Assembly (NCBI RefSeq): GCF_030695085.1
Contig: NZ_JAUYTS010000039.1
Location: 62,001-126,000, forward strand
Reading direction: 5' to 3'
Source: Falsiroseomonas sp.
GTDB taxonomy: Bacteria; Pseudomonadota; Alphaproteobacteria; Acetobacterales; Acetobacteraceae
DNA: 64,000 bases
Part shown: piece after piece, positions 53,337 through 62,530 of the stretch
How the letters are laid out: every line of letters begins with the position of its first letter
How positions within the stretch are numbered: the stretch's first letter is position 1
Made by a program: the position numbers and the translations under genes
The notes under the pieces: generated by a model
Databases searched by the model: none
Told to the model about the DNA's origin: nothing
What the model saw: only the letters and a program-made list of their open reading frames with translations

Positions 53337-54050
53337 TCAGACGAACTGGGCCTCAGCCTTTCCGAGGCTCGAGAACCGGGCCGCCAGGGCCACCCCTGGC
53401 TCCGGCCACTGCGTGGGCGTCAGACCCGCAACAACCAGAACAGCGCCCGCCGGCAGGCCGCCCAGCGCACGCGCCGCCGCTGCAGCCTCCATGAAGGCCG
53501 CCTCCAGATCGATCAACTCACCACGCGGGCGATTTGCCGGAGCAGTCAGCGCCACCCTGACGGGCGCTGACGGCCAGGGGCGCGGTTTGCCGACAACAAG
53601 GTAGCCGAGCAACGCAAGGTCAGCGATGCAGGACGGGACATCCGACGGCACTTCGGAAAAGCGGGTCGCGGCAAGATCGATGGCCGGGTGCAGACGCAGG
53701 AGAGACGGCATGCCAATCCCATCCGCCTCCAGCGGCGCACCCAATACGCCCAGCAGGGCTGCGCTTGCCGAAGGATGGCGCAAGGCGGCGAGCGCCACGG
53801 TCGCCGCCATCGGCAATAGCCGCCCTTCTATGACAGGGCCGGTCAGGCTGGGCTCCGCCGGCCGGCGCAGGATACGGACGCCGCAGGCGACATGGCCCGT
53901 CTGATCCAGCATGGCGGCCGCAGTCTCCGCGCCCTCCAGCGCATCGCGCGGCGCCAGTTCAGGCGGGAACCGCGCGAGAGGATTGCCGGATTCCAAGGCT
54001 TCGACCAGCCACCTTGCCGCGACATCCGCGCGGGCTTCACCCTCGGTCAT
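53337..54050 (-). CDS. 2-keto-4-pentenoate hydratase-like protein
   Basis: A 237-residue protein weakly resembling the MhpD / fumarylacetoacetate hydrolase superfamily: RWLVEALESGNPLARFPPEL at the N-terminus and ALGGLPAGAVLVVAGLTPTQ near the end. The metal-binding Glu and Asp residues of active hydratases are not obvious. It lies 7 nt after the TRAP large permease gene, so it probably acts on or near the transported acid. Could be a catalytically altered member. Confidence 0.6.
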   Translation of the reverse strand: MTEGEARADVAARWLVEALESGNPLARFPPELAPRDALEGAETAAAMLDQTGHVACGVRILRRPAEPSLTGPVIEGRLLPMAATVALAALRHPSASAALLGVLGAPLEADGIGMPSLLRLHPAIDLAATRFSEVPSDVPSCIADLALLGYLVVGKPRPWPSAPVRVALTAPANRPRGELIDLEAAFMEAAAAARALGGLPAGAVLVVAGLTPTQWPEPGVALAARFSSLGKAEAQFV

Positions 54051-54057
54051 TCAGTGC

Positions 54058-55470
54058 TCAATTCAGCGGTGGCAGGTCGGGCAGTTCGGGAACCTGGAAG
54101 CCGCCTTCCGGGATGGACATCAGATCTTGCACCGGCCCCGTCTGCACGTGGTCATAGAGGTAGGAAGGAAGCCAGGTCGCGATCCCTGGGAAGATGTACA
54201 GCAGCGCCATGCCGACAACGACAATGCCGACAAAAGGCAGGCAGCCTGCGAAAATCTCGGTCAGCCGAACCTGTGGTGGCGCAACGCCTTTGAGGTAGTA
54301 GGCCGCCATCGCAACAGGCGGCGTCATGAAGGAGGTCTGCAGGTTCAGGGCGACCAGCACGCCGAAGAAAATCGGGTCAACGCCGAAGGTGTCCAGCAGC
54401 GGCAGGAAGATCGGCACGAAGATCAGCACGATCTCCGACCATTCGAGAGGCCATCCCAGCAGGAAGATGATGATCTGGGTCACGATCAGGAAGGTGACCG
54501 TGTTCAGGCTCAACTGTTCGACGAACAGGTTCTCGATGACATGGTGGCCGCCGAGATAGCCGAACACCGAGGTGAAGATGTACGCACCGACGAACAGCCA
54601 GCAGACCATCGCCGTGGTGCGCGCCGTCAGGAAAACGCTCTCCTTCAGCCGCTGGAAGCTGAGCGCCTTGTAGAGCAGCGCCAGAAGAATCGAACCCAGC
54701 GCGCCCATCGCCGCGGCTTCGGATGGCGTGGCAAGACCGAACAGGATGGCGCCGAGGACCGACCCGATCAGCGCGGCAAGCGGCACGAAGGAAGTCACCA
54801 GCGCCCAGAGGATCGTGCCCACCGGCACGTTGCGCTCCTCGGGCGGCAAGCGCGGGGCCATGTTGGGACGCAGCGTGGCAACAGCCAGCACGTAAAGCAT
54901 GTACAGCAATGCAAGCCCGAGCCCTGGGAAGAAGGCGGCCGCATAGAGCCGCGCCACCGAGGTCCCGGCGGTTGCGCCATACAGGATCAGCATGATCGAG
55001 GGCGGGATCAGGATGCCGAGGCAGCCACCCGCGCAGGTCACGCCAGCAGCCAGCCGCGGATCGTAGCCGGCACGCAGCATGGCCGGAAAGGCCAGCAGGC
55101 CCATCAAGGTCACCACGGCGCCAACAATGCCCGTGGCGGTGGCGAACAGGGCGCAGGTTGCGAGCGTGGCGATGGCCAATGCGCCAGGCAGTCCGCCGGA
55201 CGCCATTTGCAAGGATCGGAACAATCGATCGAGGATGTTGGCCCGCTCGATGACGTAGCCCATGAAGATGAACAGCGGCACCGAAATCAGCACGTCATTC
55301 GCCATGACGGCATAGGTGCGCTGCACCAGCAGGTCGAAGACCCGCAATTCCATCGCCAGGTATCCGAAGCCGATGCCCATCGCCATCAGCGTGAAGGCAA
55401 CAGGGAAGCCGAGGAGGATGATGAAGATGAAGCTTCCCAGCATGACCATGCCGAGGACCGGATCGCTCAT
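54058..55470 (-). CDS. dctM: TRAP transporter large permease (DctM)
   Basis: A 470-residue membrane protein with about twelve helices; it forms the sodium-coupled transport channel of a TRAP system. Signatures include GTSVARLYAAAFFPGLGLAL, FGLATPSEAAAMGALGSILL and LQTSFMTPPVAMAAYYLKGV. The ligand is unknown but usually an organic anion. It overlaps dctQ by 4 nt. Confidence 0.95.
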   Translation of the reverse strand: MSDPVLGMVMLGSFIFIILLGFPVAFTLMAMGIGFGYLAMELRVFDLLVQRTYAVMANDVLISVPLFIFMGYVIERANILDRLFRSLQMASGGLPGALAIATLATCALFATATGIVGAVVTLMGLLAFPAMLRAGYDPRLAAGVTCAGGCLGILIPPSIMLILYGATAGTSVARLYAAAFFPGLGLALLYMLYVLAVATLRPNMAPRLPPEERNVPVGTILWALVTSFVPLAALIGSVLGAILFGLATPSEAAAMGALGSILLALLYKALSFQRLKESVFLTARTTAMVCWLFVGAYIFTSVFGYLGGHHVIENLFVEQLSLNTVTFLIVTQIIIFLLGWPLEWSEIVLIFVPIFLPLLDTFGVDPIFFGVLVALNLQTSFMTPPVAMAAYYLKGVAPPQVRLTEIFAGCLPFVGIVVVGMALLYIFPGIATWLPSYLYDHVQTGPVQDLMSIPEGGFQVPELPDLPPLN

Positions 55471-56066
55471 GCCTTGTCCCTCAGCAGGTCGGCCTCGTAT
55501 TTCTGGCGCGCGACTTCCAGCGCCAGAACTTCCATCTCCTCAACATCATTCAGCTTTTGTGGCCATTGCCCCTCTCGCAAGCAGATGACGCAACGAGCGA
55601 TTTCGGCGAATCCCTGGATCAGCACGACGGCTGCGGCGAAGCTGATCACGAATTTGAAGGGCCACACCAGCGGCCCATCGGGGCTAATCGATGATTGCTC
55701 GTTCTGCGCAAAAGACAGCAGGAAGAAGTCCCACCCGTAAACAACCATGCCAATCATCGCGGGCAGGAAGAACAGGATGTAAAGTGTAAGGTCGAGCCCG
55801 GCCTGCGCACGAGGCGGCGCCATGCGATAGGCGAAATCCGCGCGGACATGGCCGCCCCGTGACAGGGTATAGGCGCCAGCCATCATGAACAGGGTGCCGT
55901 ACAGCATGTAGGAGACGTCGAACGCCCAGCTGGTCGGCGCCCGAAACAGGTATCGCGCAAAAACCTCGTAGCAAATGGCCAAAGTCAGCGCGAGGATCAG
56001 CCATGCGAACAGCTTGCCAATAAAGGCGCTGAACCGATCCACCATCAGCAGAACAGCCTGCACCAA
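55467..56066 (-). CDS. dctQ: TRAP transporter small permease (DctQ)
   Basis: A 199-residue protein with four membrane helices. FARYLFRAPTSWAFDVSYML is the conserved DctQ segment, and AYTLSRGGHVRADFAYR follows. It is a structural partner of DctM. The longer loop before the last helix is typical of the mannitol/chloroaromatic-type TRAP group. A terminator-like hairpin separates it from dctP. Confidence 0.92.
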   Translation of the reverse strand: MVQAVLLMVDRFSAFIGKLFAWLILALTLAICYEVFARYLFRAPTSWAFDVSYMLYGTLFMMAGAYTLSRGGHVRADFAYRMAPPRAQAGLDLTLYILFFLPAMIGMVVYGWDFFLLSFAQNEQSSISPDGPLVWPFKFVISFAAAVVLIQGFAEIARCVICLREGQWPQKLNDVEEMEVLALEVARQKYEADLLRDKA

Positions 56067-56099
56067 GCGCCTCCCCTGGGCTCCGACCGGATCAAGAAA

Positions 56100-56125
56100 G
56101 ACCCGCCCTCAGGAAAGGGCGGGTC
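56100..56125 (-). terminator. hairpin terminator between dctP and dctQ
   Basis: GACCCGCCC and GGGCGGGTC form a perfect 9-bp stem (arms 56100-56108 and 56117-56125). On the transcribed minus strand the stem is followed by TTTCTT. It lies just after the dctP stop and would lower transcription into dctQM, giving more binding protein than permease. Confidence 0.7.
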
Positions 56126-56149
56126 CCGTCAGCACGAAACGGTGCTGGC

Positions 56150-57274
56150 TCAGTTCTGGCGCGCGAAGAAGTGGGTGAAAGAGATCGCGGCCGGCGCCTG
56201 ATAGCGCAGGTAGAAATTGCCGACCCGCCGGCACCAGGCGCGCTGGCTGTCCGTCACCTTCTTGAAGAACGGGTCGCTCTCCAGGTTCGAGATCACTTGG
56301 TCCCAGGCGCGAAGCTGGGCATCCAGGATGGGCCGCGGTGTCGGGCGCACCTGCACGCCCTGGGTCTGCGTCATCTCGATCAGGTCACGCGAATACCTGT
56401 CCTGCTGCTTCCAGGACATGTCGGAAGACGCCGCCTCCGAAGCGTGGCGGATGATCGCCTGCACCTCGGCCGGCAGGCCTTCGTAGCGCGGCCGGTTGAA
56501 CAGGATCTCGAAGGTTTCCGTGTTCTGGTGGAAGCTCTGGATCATGTAGTTCTTGGCAACGTCAGGGAAGCCAAGAATCCGATCGGACGACGGGTTGTTG
56601 AATTCGGCGCCATCGATCACCCCGCGCTCCAGCGCTGGCACGATCTCCCCGCCCGGCAGCGCGGTCACGGCGGCGCCCATGGCATTGAACAGATCCGTCG
56701 CCAGGCCAACCGTGCGGTAGCGCAGGCCACGCAACTGGTCGACGCTGGTGATGGGATTCTTGAACCAGCCCAGTGGCTGGGTTGGCATCGGCCCCGTCTG
56801 GAAGCCAACGACATTGACCCGCAGAATGTCGCGGGTCAGTTCGTTATACAGGGCCTCGCCACCACCGTAGTAGAACCAGCCCAGATACTCATGCGCATTG
56901 CCGAACCAGGCCGGTGGGGTGCCGAACAGGCTGAAGGCCTTGTTCTTCCCGAACCAGTAGGCGGAGACGCCATGCCCGCCATCCAGGGTGCCAGCGGAAA
57001 CCGCGTCCAGAAGCTGGAATGCGCCAACGACAGCGCCGGCCGGCAGCAACTCCAGCCGTACCCGGCCACCCGCCATGGCGTTGACCCGGGTAACGAAGTC
57101 ATTGGCAAATTCGTGGAAAATGTCGCGCTGCGGCCAGGTCGACTGGAACCGCAGATTGACGGTCTGTGCGCGGCTGACACTGGGAGTGGCCAGTACGGCC
57201 GTACCCGCGGCGCCAACGGCAGCCGCCTTGAGCAGGCCACGACGGCCGGCCCCACGCGAGATATTCTCGGTCAT
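56150..57274 (-). CDS. dctP: TRAP transporter substrate-binding protein (DctP)
   Basis: A 374-residue periplasmic binding protein with a twin-arginine signal (GRRGLLKAA, then hydrophobic, cleavage near SVSRAQ). RFQSTWPQRDIFHEFANDFV starts the mature part, and the conserved Arg-containing MGAAVTALPGGEIVPALERG, then VIDGAEF, is the carboxylate-binding region. It resembles the TakP-type family that binds alpha-keto acids as a dimer. ATG 57274 follows a GGAGGGA site. It is first in dctP-dctQ-dctM. Confidence 0.93.
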   Translation of the reverse strand: MTENISRGAGRRGLLKAAAVGAAGTAVLATPSVSRAQTVNLRFQSTWPQRDIFHEFANDFVTRVNAMAGGRVRLELLPAGAVVGAFQLLDAVSAGTLDGGHGVSAYWFGKNKAFSLFGTPPAWFGNAHEYLGWFYYGGGEALYNELTRDILRVNVVGFQTGPMPTQPLGWFKNPITSVDQLRGLRYRTVGLATDLFNAMGAAVTALPGGEIVPALERGVIDGAEFNNPSSDRILGFPDVAKNYMIQSFHQNTETFEILFNRPRYEGLPAEVQAIIRHASEAASSDMSWKQQDRYSRDLIEMTQTQGVQVRPTPRPILDAQLRAWDQVISNLESDPFFKKVTDSQRAWCRRVGNFYLRYQAPAAISFTHFFARQN

Positions 57275-57395
57275 GATTCCCTCCAGACGTGCCGCCTGTC
57301 CGCTTTCGGAACATTCGACGGCTTGCTTCCCCAACCTCAATAAGCAACGCCGGACTGGCACGCAACGGTTAGGTGCGGGAGGGATGTTCAGGCTG

Positions 57396-58208
57396 CTATT
57401 TCGTGACGAACGCCTTTTCGACCACGTAGGTCGCGGGCCGGTTATTGGCCCCCTCGGTAAAGCCTCGCGCCTCCAGGATGGCCCGCATATCCGCGTTCAT
57501 CGCCTCGCTGCCGCACAGCATGGCGCGGTCGCGCTCGGGGGAAAGCGCCGGCAGGCCGAGATCGGCGCAGAGGCGCCCGGACTCCACCAGCGTCGTCGGC
57601 CGCCCCTGGTTACGGAATGGCTCCCGCGTCACGCTGGGGTAATAGACCAGCTTGCCGCGTACCAGCTCGCCCAGCAGTTCATGCTCAGGCAGATCCCTGG
57701 CGAGCAGGTCGTGGTAGGCAAGCTCGGCAACCTCCCGCACCGCATGGACCACCACGACCCGGTCGAAGCGATCATAGGTCTCCGGCTCCCGCACCAGGCT
57801 CAGGAAGGGGGCGAGGCCGGTGCCCGTCGCGAACAACCACAGCGTGCCGCTCGGAAGCAGGTTATCGGTTACCAGCGTACCCGTTGCTTTCCGCCCGATC
57901 AGAACCCCGTCGCCAGGCAATACGTGCTGGAGGCGGGATGTCAGCGGGCCGTCCTGCACCTTGATGGACAGGAACTCCAGATGCTCCTCCCACGGTGCGC
58001 TGACGACGGAATAGGCGCGCACCAGGGGTTTGCCCTCGACCAGCAGGCCGATCATGGCGAACTGGCCGGCCACGAACCGGAAGTGAGGATCGCGCGTGCA
58101 CGTGAAGGAAAACAGCCGGTCCGTCCAATGATGGACCGTCAGGATCCGCTCCAGGAAAAACCCGGGCGGTGCGGCCACGGTGGCCGGCGGAGCGCTGGGG
58201 GAGGACAT
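57396..58208 (-). CDS. fpr: ferredoxin-NADP reductase
   Basis: A 270-residue flavoprotein that moves electrons between NADPH and ferredoxin or flavodoxin. The FAD motif RAYSVVSAPWEE is near residue 60. The NADP-binding domain has GTGLAPFLSLVREP and AMLCGSEAMN. The C-terminus ends VVEKAFVTK, as in bacterial subclass I enzymes. ATG 58208 with a GAGG site is chosen; the frame is open further upstream but without homology. Divergent from the GNAT gene at 58335. Confidence 0.94.
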   Translation of the reverse strand: MSSPSAPPATVAAPPGFFLERILTVHHWTDRLFSFTCTRDPHFRFVAGQFAMIGLLVEGKPLVRAYSVVSAPWEEHLEFLSIKVQDGPLTSRLQHVLPGDGVLIGRKATGTLVTDNLLPSGTLWLFATGTGLAPFLSLVREPETYDRFDRVVVVHAVREVAELAYHDLLARDLPEHELLGELVRGKLVYYPSVTREPFRNQGRPTTLVESGRLCADLGLPALSPERDRAMLCGSEAMNADMRAILEARGFTEGANNRPATYVVEKAFVTK

Positions 58209-58334
58209 GGGGGCCCGTATGCGACAAAGTGAGTTCTGCTGCAATGCGAATGGTTGCGCGCAGACCCCCGCTGGCTGAACCCGCAGGTCTGCGGCATTGT
58301 GCTGTTCCAGACTCTGCCAGAGGTCCGATTCCGC

Positions 58335-59036
58335 ATGACCCAGCCGCCGCCGCTCGGTGCGCCCGTCGACCCGACGCCCCGCCCCCTGCCCGCGCGCGTG
58401 CCACATCGCGGCCAGGCGGTGACCCTGGAGCCGCTCGCCGTCAGGCACGCCGCCGAGCTGTGGGATGCGGCCCAGGCGGATGCCGGCGGCGAGGGCTGGG
58501 CCTATATGGGGTACGGTCCCTTTGCCGATGCTGCCGCCATGCAGCGTCATGTCGCGGCCTTTGCCACGCAGCACGACCCCATGGCCTGGGCCATCCGCCC
58601 GCACAGCAGCGGCGCCGTCGCCGGCTGGCTGACCCTGATGGAGATGCAGCCCGCCAACGCGGCGATCGAGCTCGGCCACATCTGGTTCTCCCCGCGGCTG
58701 CAACGCACAAGGGCGGCAACGGAGGCGATGTTTCTGCTGATGCGCCACGCCATGGACGACCTGGGCTACCGGCGCCTGGTCTGGAAGTGCAACGCCCTGA
58801 ACGCACCGTCCCGCCGCGCCGCGGCGCGACTGGGCTTCGTGCATGAGGGCGAGTTGCGCGCCCATCTTGTCGTCAAGGGCCGGCGGCGTGATACGAGCTT
58901 CTACTCGATCCTGGCCGATGAATGGCCGGCACGGCGAGACCGCATTGCAGCCTGGCTGGACGACAGCAACTGGGATCATCAGGCGCGCCCGCGCCGATCC
59001 TTGAGCGAGGCTCCGATCGAGGGCCCGGGCAGCTGA
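58335..59036 (+). CDS. GNAT family N-acetyltransferase (RimL-like)
   Basis: A 233-residue acetyltransferase of the RimJ/RimL group. VTLEPLAVRHAAELWDAAQ begins the fold; the acetyl-CoA binding region is LGHIWFSPRLQRTRAATEAM; NALNAPSRRAAARLGFVHEG is the C-terminal signature. The usual members acetylate the N-terminus of ribosomal proteins or small amines; the substrate here is unknown. Confidence 0.9.
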   Translation: MTQPPPLGAPVDPTPRPLPARVPHRGQAVTLEPLAVRHAAELWDAAQADAGGEGWAYMGYGPFADAAAMQRHVAAFATQHDPMAWAIRPHSSGAVAGWLTLMEMQPANAAIELGHIWFSPRLQRTRAATEAMFLLMRHAMDDLGYRRLVWKCNALNAPSRRAAARLGFVHEGELRAHLVVKGRRRDTSFYSILADEWPARRDRIAAWLDDSNWDHQARPRRSLSEAPIEGPGS

Positions 59037-59146
59037 TTTGGACACGGATCGGCGGGCCGAGAGGGTCGCCGCCGCCTGCCAGTTGTATTTAGATGCATCC
59101 TACCGCACGGTGGTTTCCGGTTCGGGATGGTAACAGGGGCATTGCC

Positions 59147-60343
59147 ATGCCGCGTGGCTTGGAAGACACCGTCGGGGCTTTTGTACCGGGCACCCGGGTG
59201 GAGTTGGCTGGCGCCGCAGTGGGCCCGCTCACGGAGCTCGACTTCGCCGTCAAGGATCTGTTCGACGTGGCTGGCGCCACGACCGGATACGGCAACCCCG
59301 ACTGGGCACGAACCCATGCCCCTGCCGCAGCGACCGCGCCGATCATCATGTCCCTGCTCCAGGCTGGCGCCTCCCTGCGTGGCAAGACCAAGACCGTGGA
59401 ACTCGCCTATGGTCTGACCGGCGAGAACGTCTGGTACGGAACGCCCATCAACCCGGTCGCGCCAGACCGTTTTCCGGGCGGTTCCTCCTGCGGGTCGGCA
59501 GCCGCCGTCGCCGCCGGACTGGTGGATTTCGCGCTTGGTACTGATACTGGCGGCTCCGTGCGGATCCCAGCGAGCTACTGCGGCATCTTCGGCATCCGTC
59601 CCTCCTGGGGCGCCGTGAACCTGACCGCCGCCTGCCCGCTTGGCCCAAGCTTCGATACCGCCGGCTGGTTCGCGAGCCGCGCCTCGGTCCTGCGACGCGT
59701 GGGCGACGTCCTCCTGCCGCCAGGTGGCGAGGGCGCCTTGGGCCCACTGGTCAAGGTGCAGGAAGCCTGGGTCAACGCCGTGCCCCACACCGCCACCGCG
59801 CTGGTCGGGGCGATTGCGAAGATCGAGCGCGTTCTCGGTCCCTGCCTTTCGATCCATCTCGCGCCGGAAGGCCTGACCCAGCTTTTCGAGAATTTCCGGG
59901 CGGCACAGGCGGAGGAAGCCTGGGCAACCCTTGGTTCCTGGGTCGAGGCGATCCGCCCCACTTTCGGCCCGGGGGTCGGGGAGCGCTTCGCCGCCGCCAA
60001 GGCAACCGACCCGGCCGTGGCGGCAGAGGCGCGCGCATTCCGTGGCCTGTTCCGGCAGCGCGTACAGGCCCTGCTTGCCGGCGGCGCCGTGCTTGTCTAC
60101 CCGACCTCCCCGGTCCCGGCACCGAGGCTGGATGTGGGAGCGGAGACGCAGCAGGCGGTACGGGAACGCACAATGGGCGTGACAGCGATTGCGGGCCTTG
60201 CCGGCCTTTGCGAAGTGTCCCTCCCGGCAGCCAGGGTTGATGGCGCGCCGGTGGGGCTTTCGCTGGCGGCGGCGCCGGGACGTGACCGTGCCCTTCTGGC
60301 AGTCGCGGAGCGTGTTGCCGCGGAGCTGCGCCTACAGGTCTGA
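59147..60343 (+). CDS. amidase signature family protein
   Basis: A 398-residue amidase. The Ser-cisSer-Lys triad is present: Lys36 in AVKDLFDV, cis-Ser in PGGSSCGSAA (about 113) and nucleophile Ser137 in DTGGSVRIPA. The length and KTVELAYGLTGEN segment resemble the indole-acetamide-hydrolase/AMI1-type group rather than GatA. Substrate unknown. ATG 59147 keeps only the conserved N-terminus; ATG 59093 is the alternative. Confidence 0.9.
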   Translation: MPRGLEDTVGAFVPGTRVELAGAAVGPLTELDFAVKDLFDVAGATTGYGNPDWARTHAPAAATAPIIMSLLQAGASLRGKTKTVELAYGLTGENVWYGTPINPVAPDRFPGGSSCGSAAAVAAGLVDFALGTDTGGSVRIPASYCGIFGIRPSWGAVNLTAACPLGPSFDTAGWFASRASVLRRVGDVLLPPGGEGALGPLVKVQEAWVNAVPHTATALVGAIAKIERVLGPCLSIHLAPEGLTQLFENFRAAQAEEAWATLGSWVEAIRPTFGPGVGERFAAAKATDPAVAAEARAFRGLFRQRVQALLAGGAVLVYPTSPVPAPRLDVGAETQQAVRERTMGVTAIAGLAGLCEVSLPAARVDGAPVGLSLAAAPGRDRALLAVAERVAAELRLQV

Positions 60344-60416
60344 GCCTGCCACGCTTGCCCCCCAGCGCCCGTCCGCCTATCGCTGATAGCCTCGCGCCGC
60401 CTCCGGGACCCTTGCC

Positions 60417-60935
60417 ATGCTGATTCGTGACGCAGTTGCCGCGGATCTTCCCGCCATTACCGCGATCTACGCCCATCACGTGAAGGTCGGCACCGGCACC
60501 TTCGAGGAAGAGCCACCAAGCCAGGAAGAAATGGCGCAGCGAATCGCCAAGGTTCAGGATTCGGGCTGGACCTGGTTGGTCGCGGAGCAGGACGGCGTTG
60601 TCATGGGCTACGCCTACTTCAACCAGTTCAGGGATCGCTCCGCCTACCGTTTCTGCGCCGAGAACTCGATCTATGTCCGGGACGACGTGCGTGGCCAAGG
60701 CGTCGGCAAGGCGCTGGTCGAGATCCTGCTGCGCCGCGCCACGGATTGCGGCTTCAGGCAGATGCTAGCGGTGATTGGCGATTCCGAGAATGTGGGCTCC
60801 ATCGGCCTGCATGTCTCCCTCGGCTTCCGGCAGGCAGGCGTGCTCAAGGCCGCCGGCTTGAAGTTCGGCCGCTGGGTGGATGTGGTGTTCATGCAGCGGG
60901 CGCTGGGCGAGGGCGATCGCACCTCGCCTCTCTGA
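60417..60935 (+). CDS. GNAT N-acetyltransferase (phosphinothricin acetyltransferase-like)
   Basis: A 172-residue acetyltransferase. IRDAVAADLPAITAIYAHHV, GTGTFEEEPPSQEEM and YVRDDVRGQGVGKALVEILL (acetyl-CoA binding) are signatures of the PAT/Bar and methionine sulfoximine acetyltransferase group. The natural substrate in soil and water bacteria is often methionine sulfone or sulfoximine. Confidence 0.92.
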   Translation: MLIRDAVAADLPAITAIYAHHVKVGTGTFEEEPPSQEEMAQRIAKVQDSGWTWLVAEQDGVVMGYAYFNQFRDRSAYRFCAENSIYVRDDVRGQGVGKALVEILLRRATDCGFRQMLAVIGDSENVGSIGLHVSLGFRQAGVLKAAGLKFGRWVDVVFMQRALGEGDRTSPL

Positions 60936-61009
60936 GAGCAGTCCAATCGCTTCTGCTGAGCTACAGGCGAAACGGATGCCAGCCATTGGCGCAGGGGTGA
61001 TCCTCGCGC

Positions 61010-62524
61010 CTACCCGGACGCGTCACTCCGCCAGGCCTGTAATTTGCGATAGATGGTCGAGGGGTTGATCCCAAGCAGCGCGGCGGCGCGCGGCACGTCC
61101 TGCGCCACCCGGTCGAGTGCGGCAAGGATATGCCGCTTCTCGACCTCGGCCAGCGGTTGGAAGGCCTCGTTCTGCGGCGGCGGCGCCAGGGGTGCTGCCT
61201 GGTGGGGTGCGAAGGTCGGCGCAGGCTGCGCCGGCATGGGAACCGGCGGCTCCTTCGCAACGCACGGAGGCACGACAGGCAGCGCCTCCGGTTCAACAGG
61301 CGGGGCGCCAACGGGATCCGGTACAACGGCCCCCTGGCCCGGCGCGCCGCGCAGCAGCATCGGGGGCAGCATGGACATTTCCACCCGATCGCCATCGTGC
61401 AGAACGACGATGTTCCGAACCACGTTCTGCAATTGCCGTACATTCCCGGGCCAGGAATAGGCGCGAAGGACCTGCTCCACCTCCCAGGTGAAGCCGCGCA
61501 GGCGCTTGCCTTCCTCACGCGCGAAGGCCGCCAGGAAATGCCGCGCGATCAGCAGGCTGTCTTCGCCGCGCTCCCGCAGTGGCGGAAGGTGCAGCGGCAC
61601 CACATAAAGCCGGTAGTACAGGTCCTCCCGAAATCGCCCAGTCTCAACCTCGACCCATGGATCGCGGTTGGTCGCGGACACGATCCGGACATCCACTTTC
61701 TCGGGGCGGGACGCGCCAACCGGCTGGAAGGTGCCGGTCTGCACGAATCGCAACAGCTTGACCTGCATCTCGATCGGCATTTCGCCAATCTCGTCGAGGA
61801 ACAAGGTGCCGCCATCGGCGAGTTTCGCAGCGCCGGCGCGGCTGTCCGTGGCGCCGGTGAAGGCGCCTTTCACATGGCCGAATATCTCGGATTCCAGAAG
61901 ATCCCGCGGAATCGCGCCGCAGTTCAGGGTGACGAACGCCCTGCCCTTGCGGGGACTTGCCCGGTGAACCGCTTCGGCCGCGAGTTCCTTTCCGGTACCG
62001 CTTTCCCCGGTGATGAAGACGCTGGCCTTGCTTGCCGCAACGCTCTCGATCGTCCGATAGACGGCCTGCATGGTGGCAGAGGCGCCGATAAAGCCGAAGA
62101 AGCGATCGCGGCCCAGCTGTGCCTTCGCCTCCCGCAGTTCGGTCGCCAGGGCGCGCTTCTCCAGCGCGTTCTGCAGGGTCACCGTCAGGCGGGCCTTGGC
62201 GTAGGGCTTGACGATGAAGTCGACGGCCCCTTCACGCATCGCCTCAACCGCATGGTTCACGCTACCATGCGCCGTGACGACAATGATCGCCGCTTCCACC
62301 CCCTCGGTGCGCAGCCGGCGCATGGTTTCGAAACCCGAGAAATCCGGCAGTTCCAGATCCATCAGAATGGCATCGGGGCGCCAGGTCTGTGCGATGCTGA
62401 TTGCTTGCGCGCCCGTCTCTGCGACACGGGTTTCCAGACCGAGTGTCCGCAACAGGGCGCCGGCGACTTCCGCCTGCGTCGGTGTGTCTTCAACAATCAG
62501 GATCCGCGCCGCGGAAGCGGCCAT
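61010..62524 (-). CDS. sigma-54-dependent response regulator (NtrC/LuxO-like)
   Basis: A 504-residue activator. Receiver domain about 1-120 with Asp56 in AILMDLELPDFSG and Lys in IVKPYAK. AAA+ domain about 145-380 with Walker A GESGTGKE, the sigma-54 contact loop GAFTGA, and Walker B GGTLFLDEIGEM. A Pro-rich linker about 395-455 leads to a Fis-type helix-turn-helix (AALLGINPSTIYRKLQAW). It should activate sigma-54 promoters when phosphorylated. Its start is 6 nt after the HPt protein gene, a LuxU-LuxO-like pairing. Confidence 0.94.
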   Translation of the reverse strand: MAASAARILIVEDTPTQAEVAGALLRTLGLETRVAETGAQAISIAQTWRPDAILMDLELPDFSGFETMRRLRTEGVEAAIIVVTAHGSVNHAVEAMREGAVDFIVKPYAKARLTVTLQNALEKRALATELREAKAQLGRDRFFGFIGASATMQAVYRTIESVAASKASVFITGESGTGKELAAEAVHRASPRKGRAFVTLNCGAIPRDLLESEIFGHVKGAFTGATDSRAGAAKLADGGTLFLDEIGEMPIEMQVKLLRFVQTGTFQPVGASRPEKVDVRIVSATNRDPWVEVETGRFREDLYYRLYVVPLHLPPLRERGEDSLLIARHFLAAFAREEGKRLRGFTWEVEQVLRAYSWPGNVRQLQNVVRNIVVLHDGDRVEMSMLPPMLLRGAPGQGAVVPDPVGAPPVEPEALPVVPPCVAKEPPVPMPAQPAPTFAPHQAAPLAPPPQNEAFQPLAEVEKRHILAALDRVAQDVPRAAALLGINPSTIYRKLQAWRSDASG

Positions 62525-62530
62525 GCGGCG

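Noticed and set aside
53911..55740. Very long open frame of 609 codons on the plus strand.
   Set aside because: It is antisense to dctM and dctQ, whose membrane-protein homology is unambiguous; the plus frame has low-complexity composition.
57345..57375. TGGCACG element resembling the -24 box of a sigma-54 promoter.
   Set aside because: The -12 element TTGC is missing at the right distance and the orientation is away from dctP.
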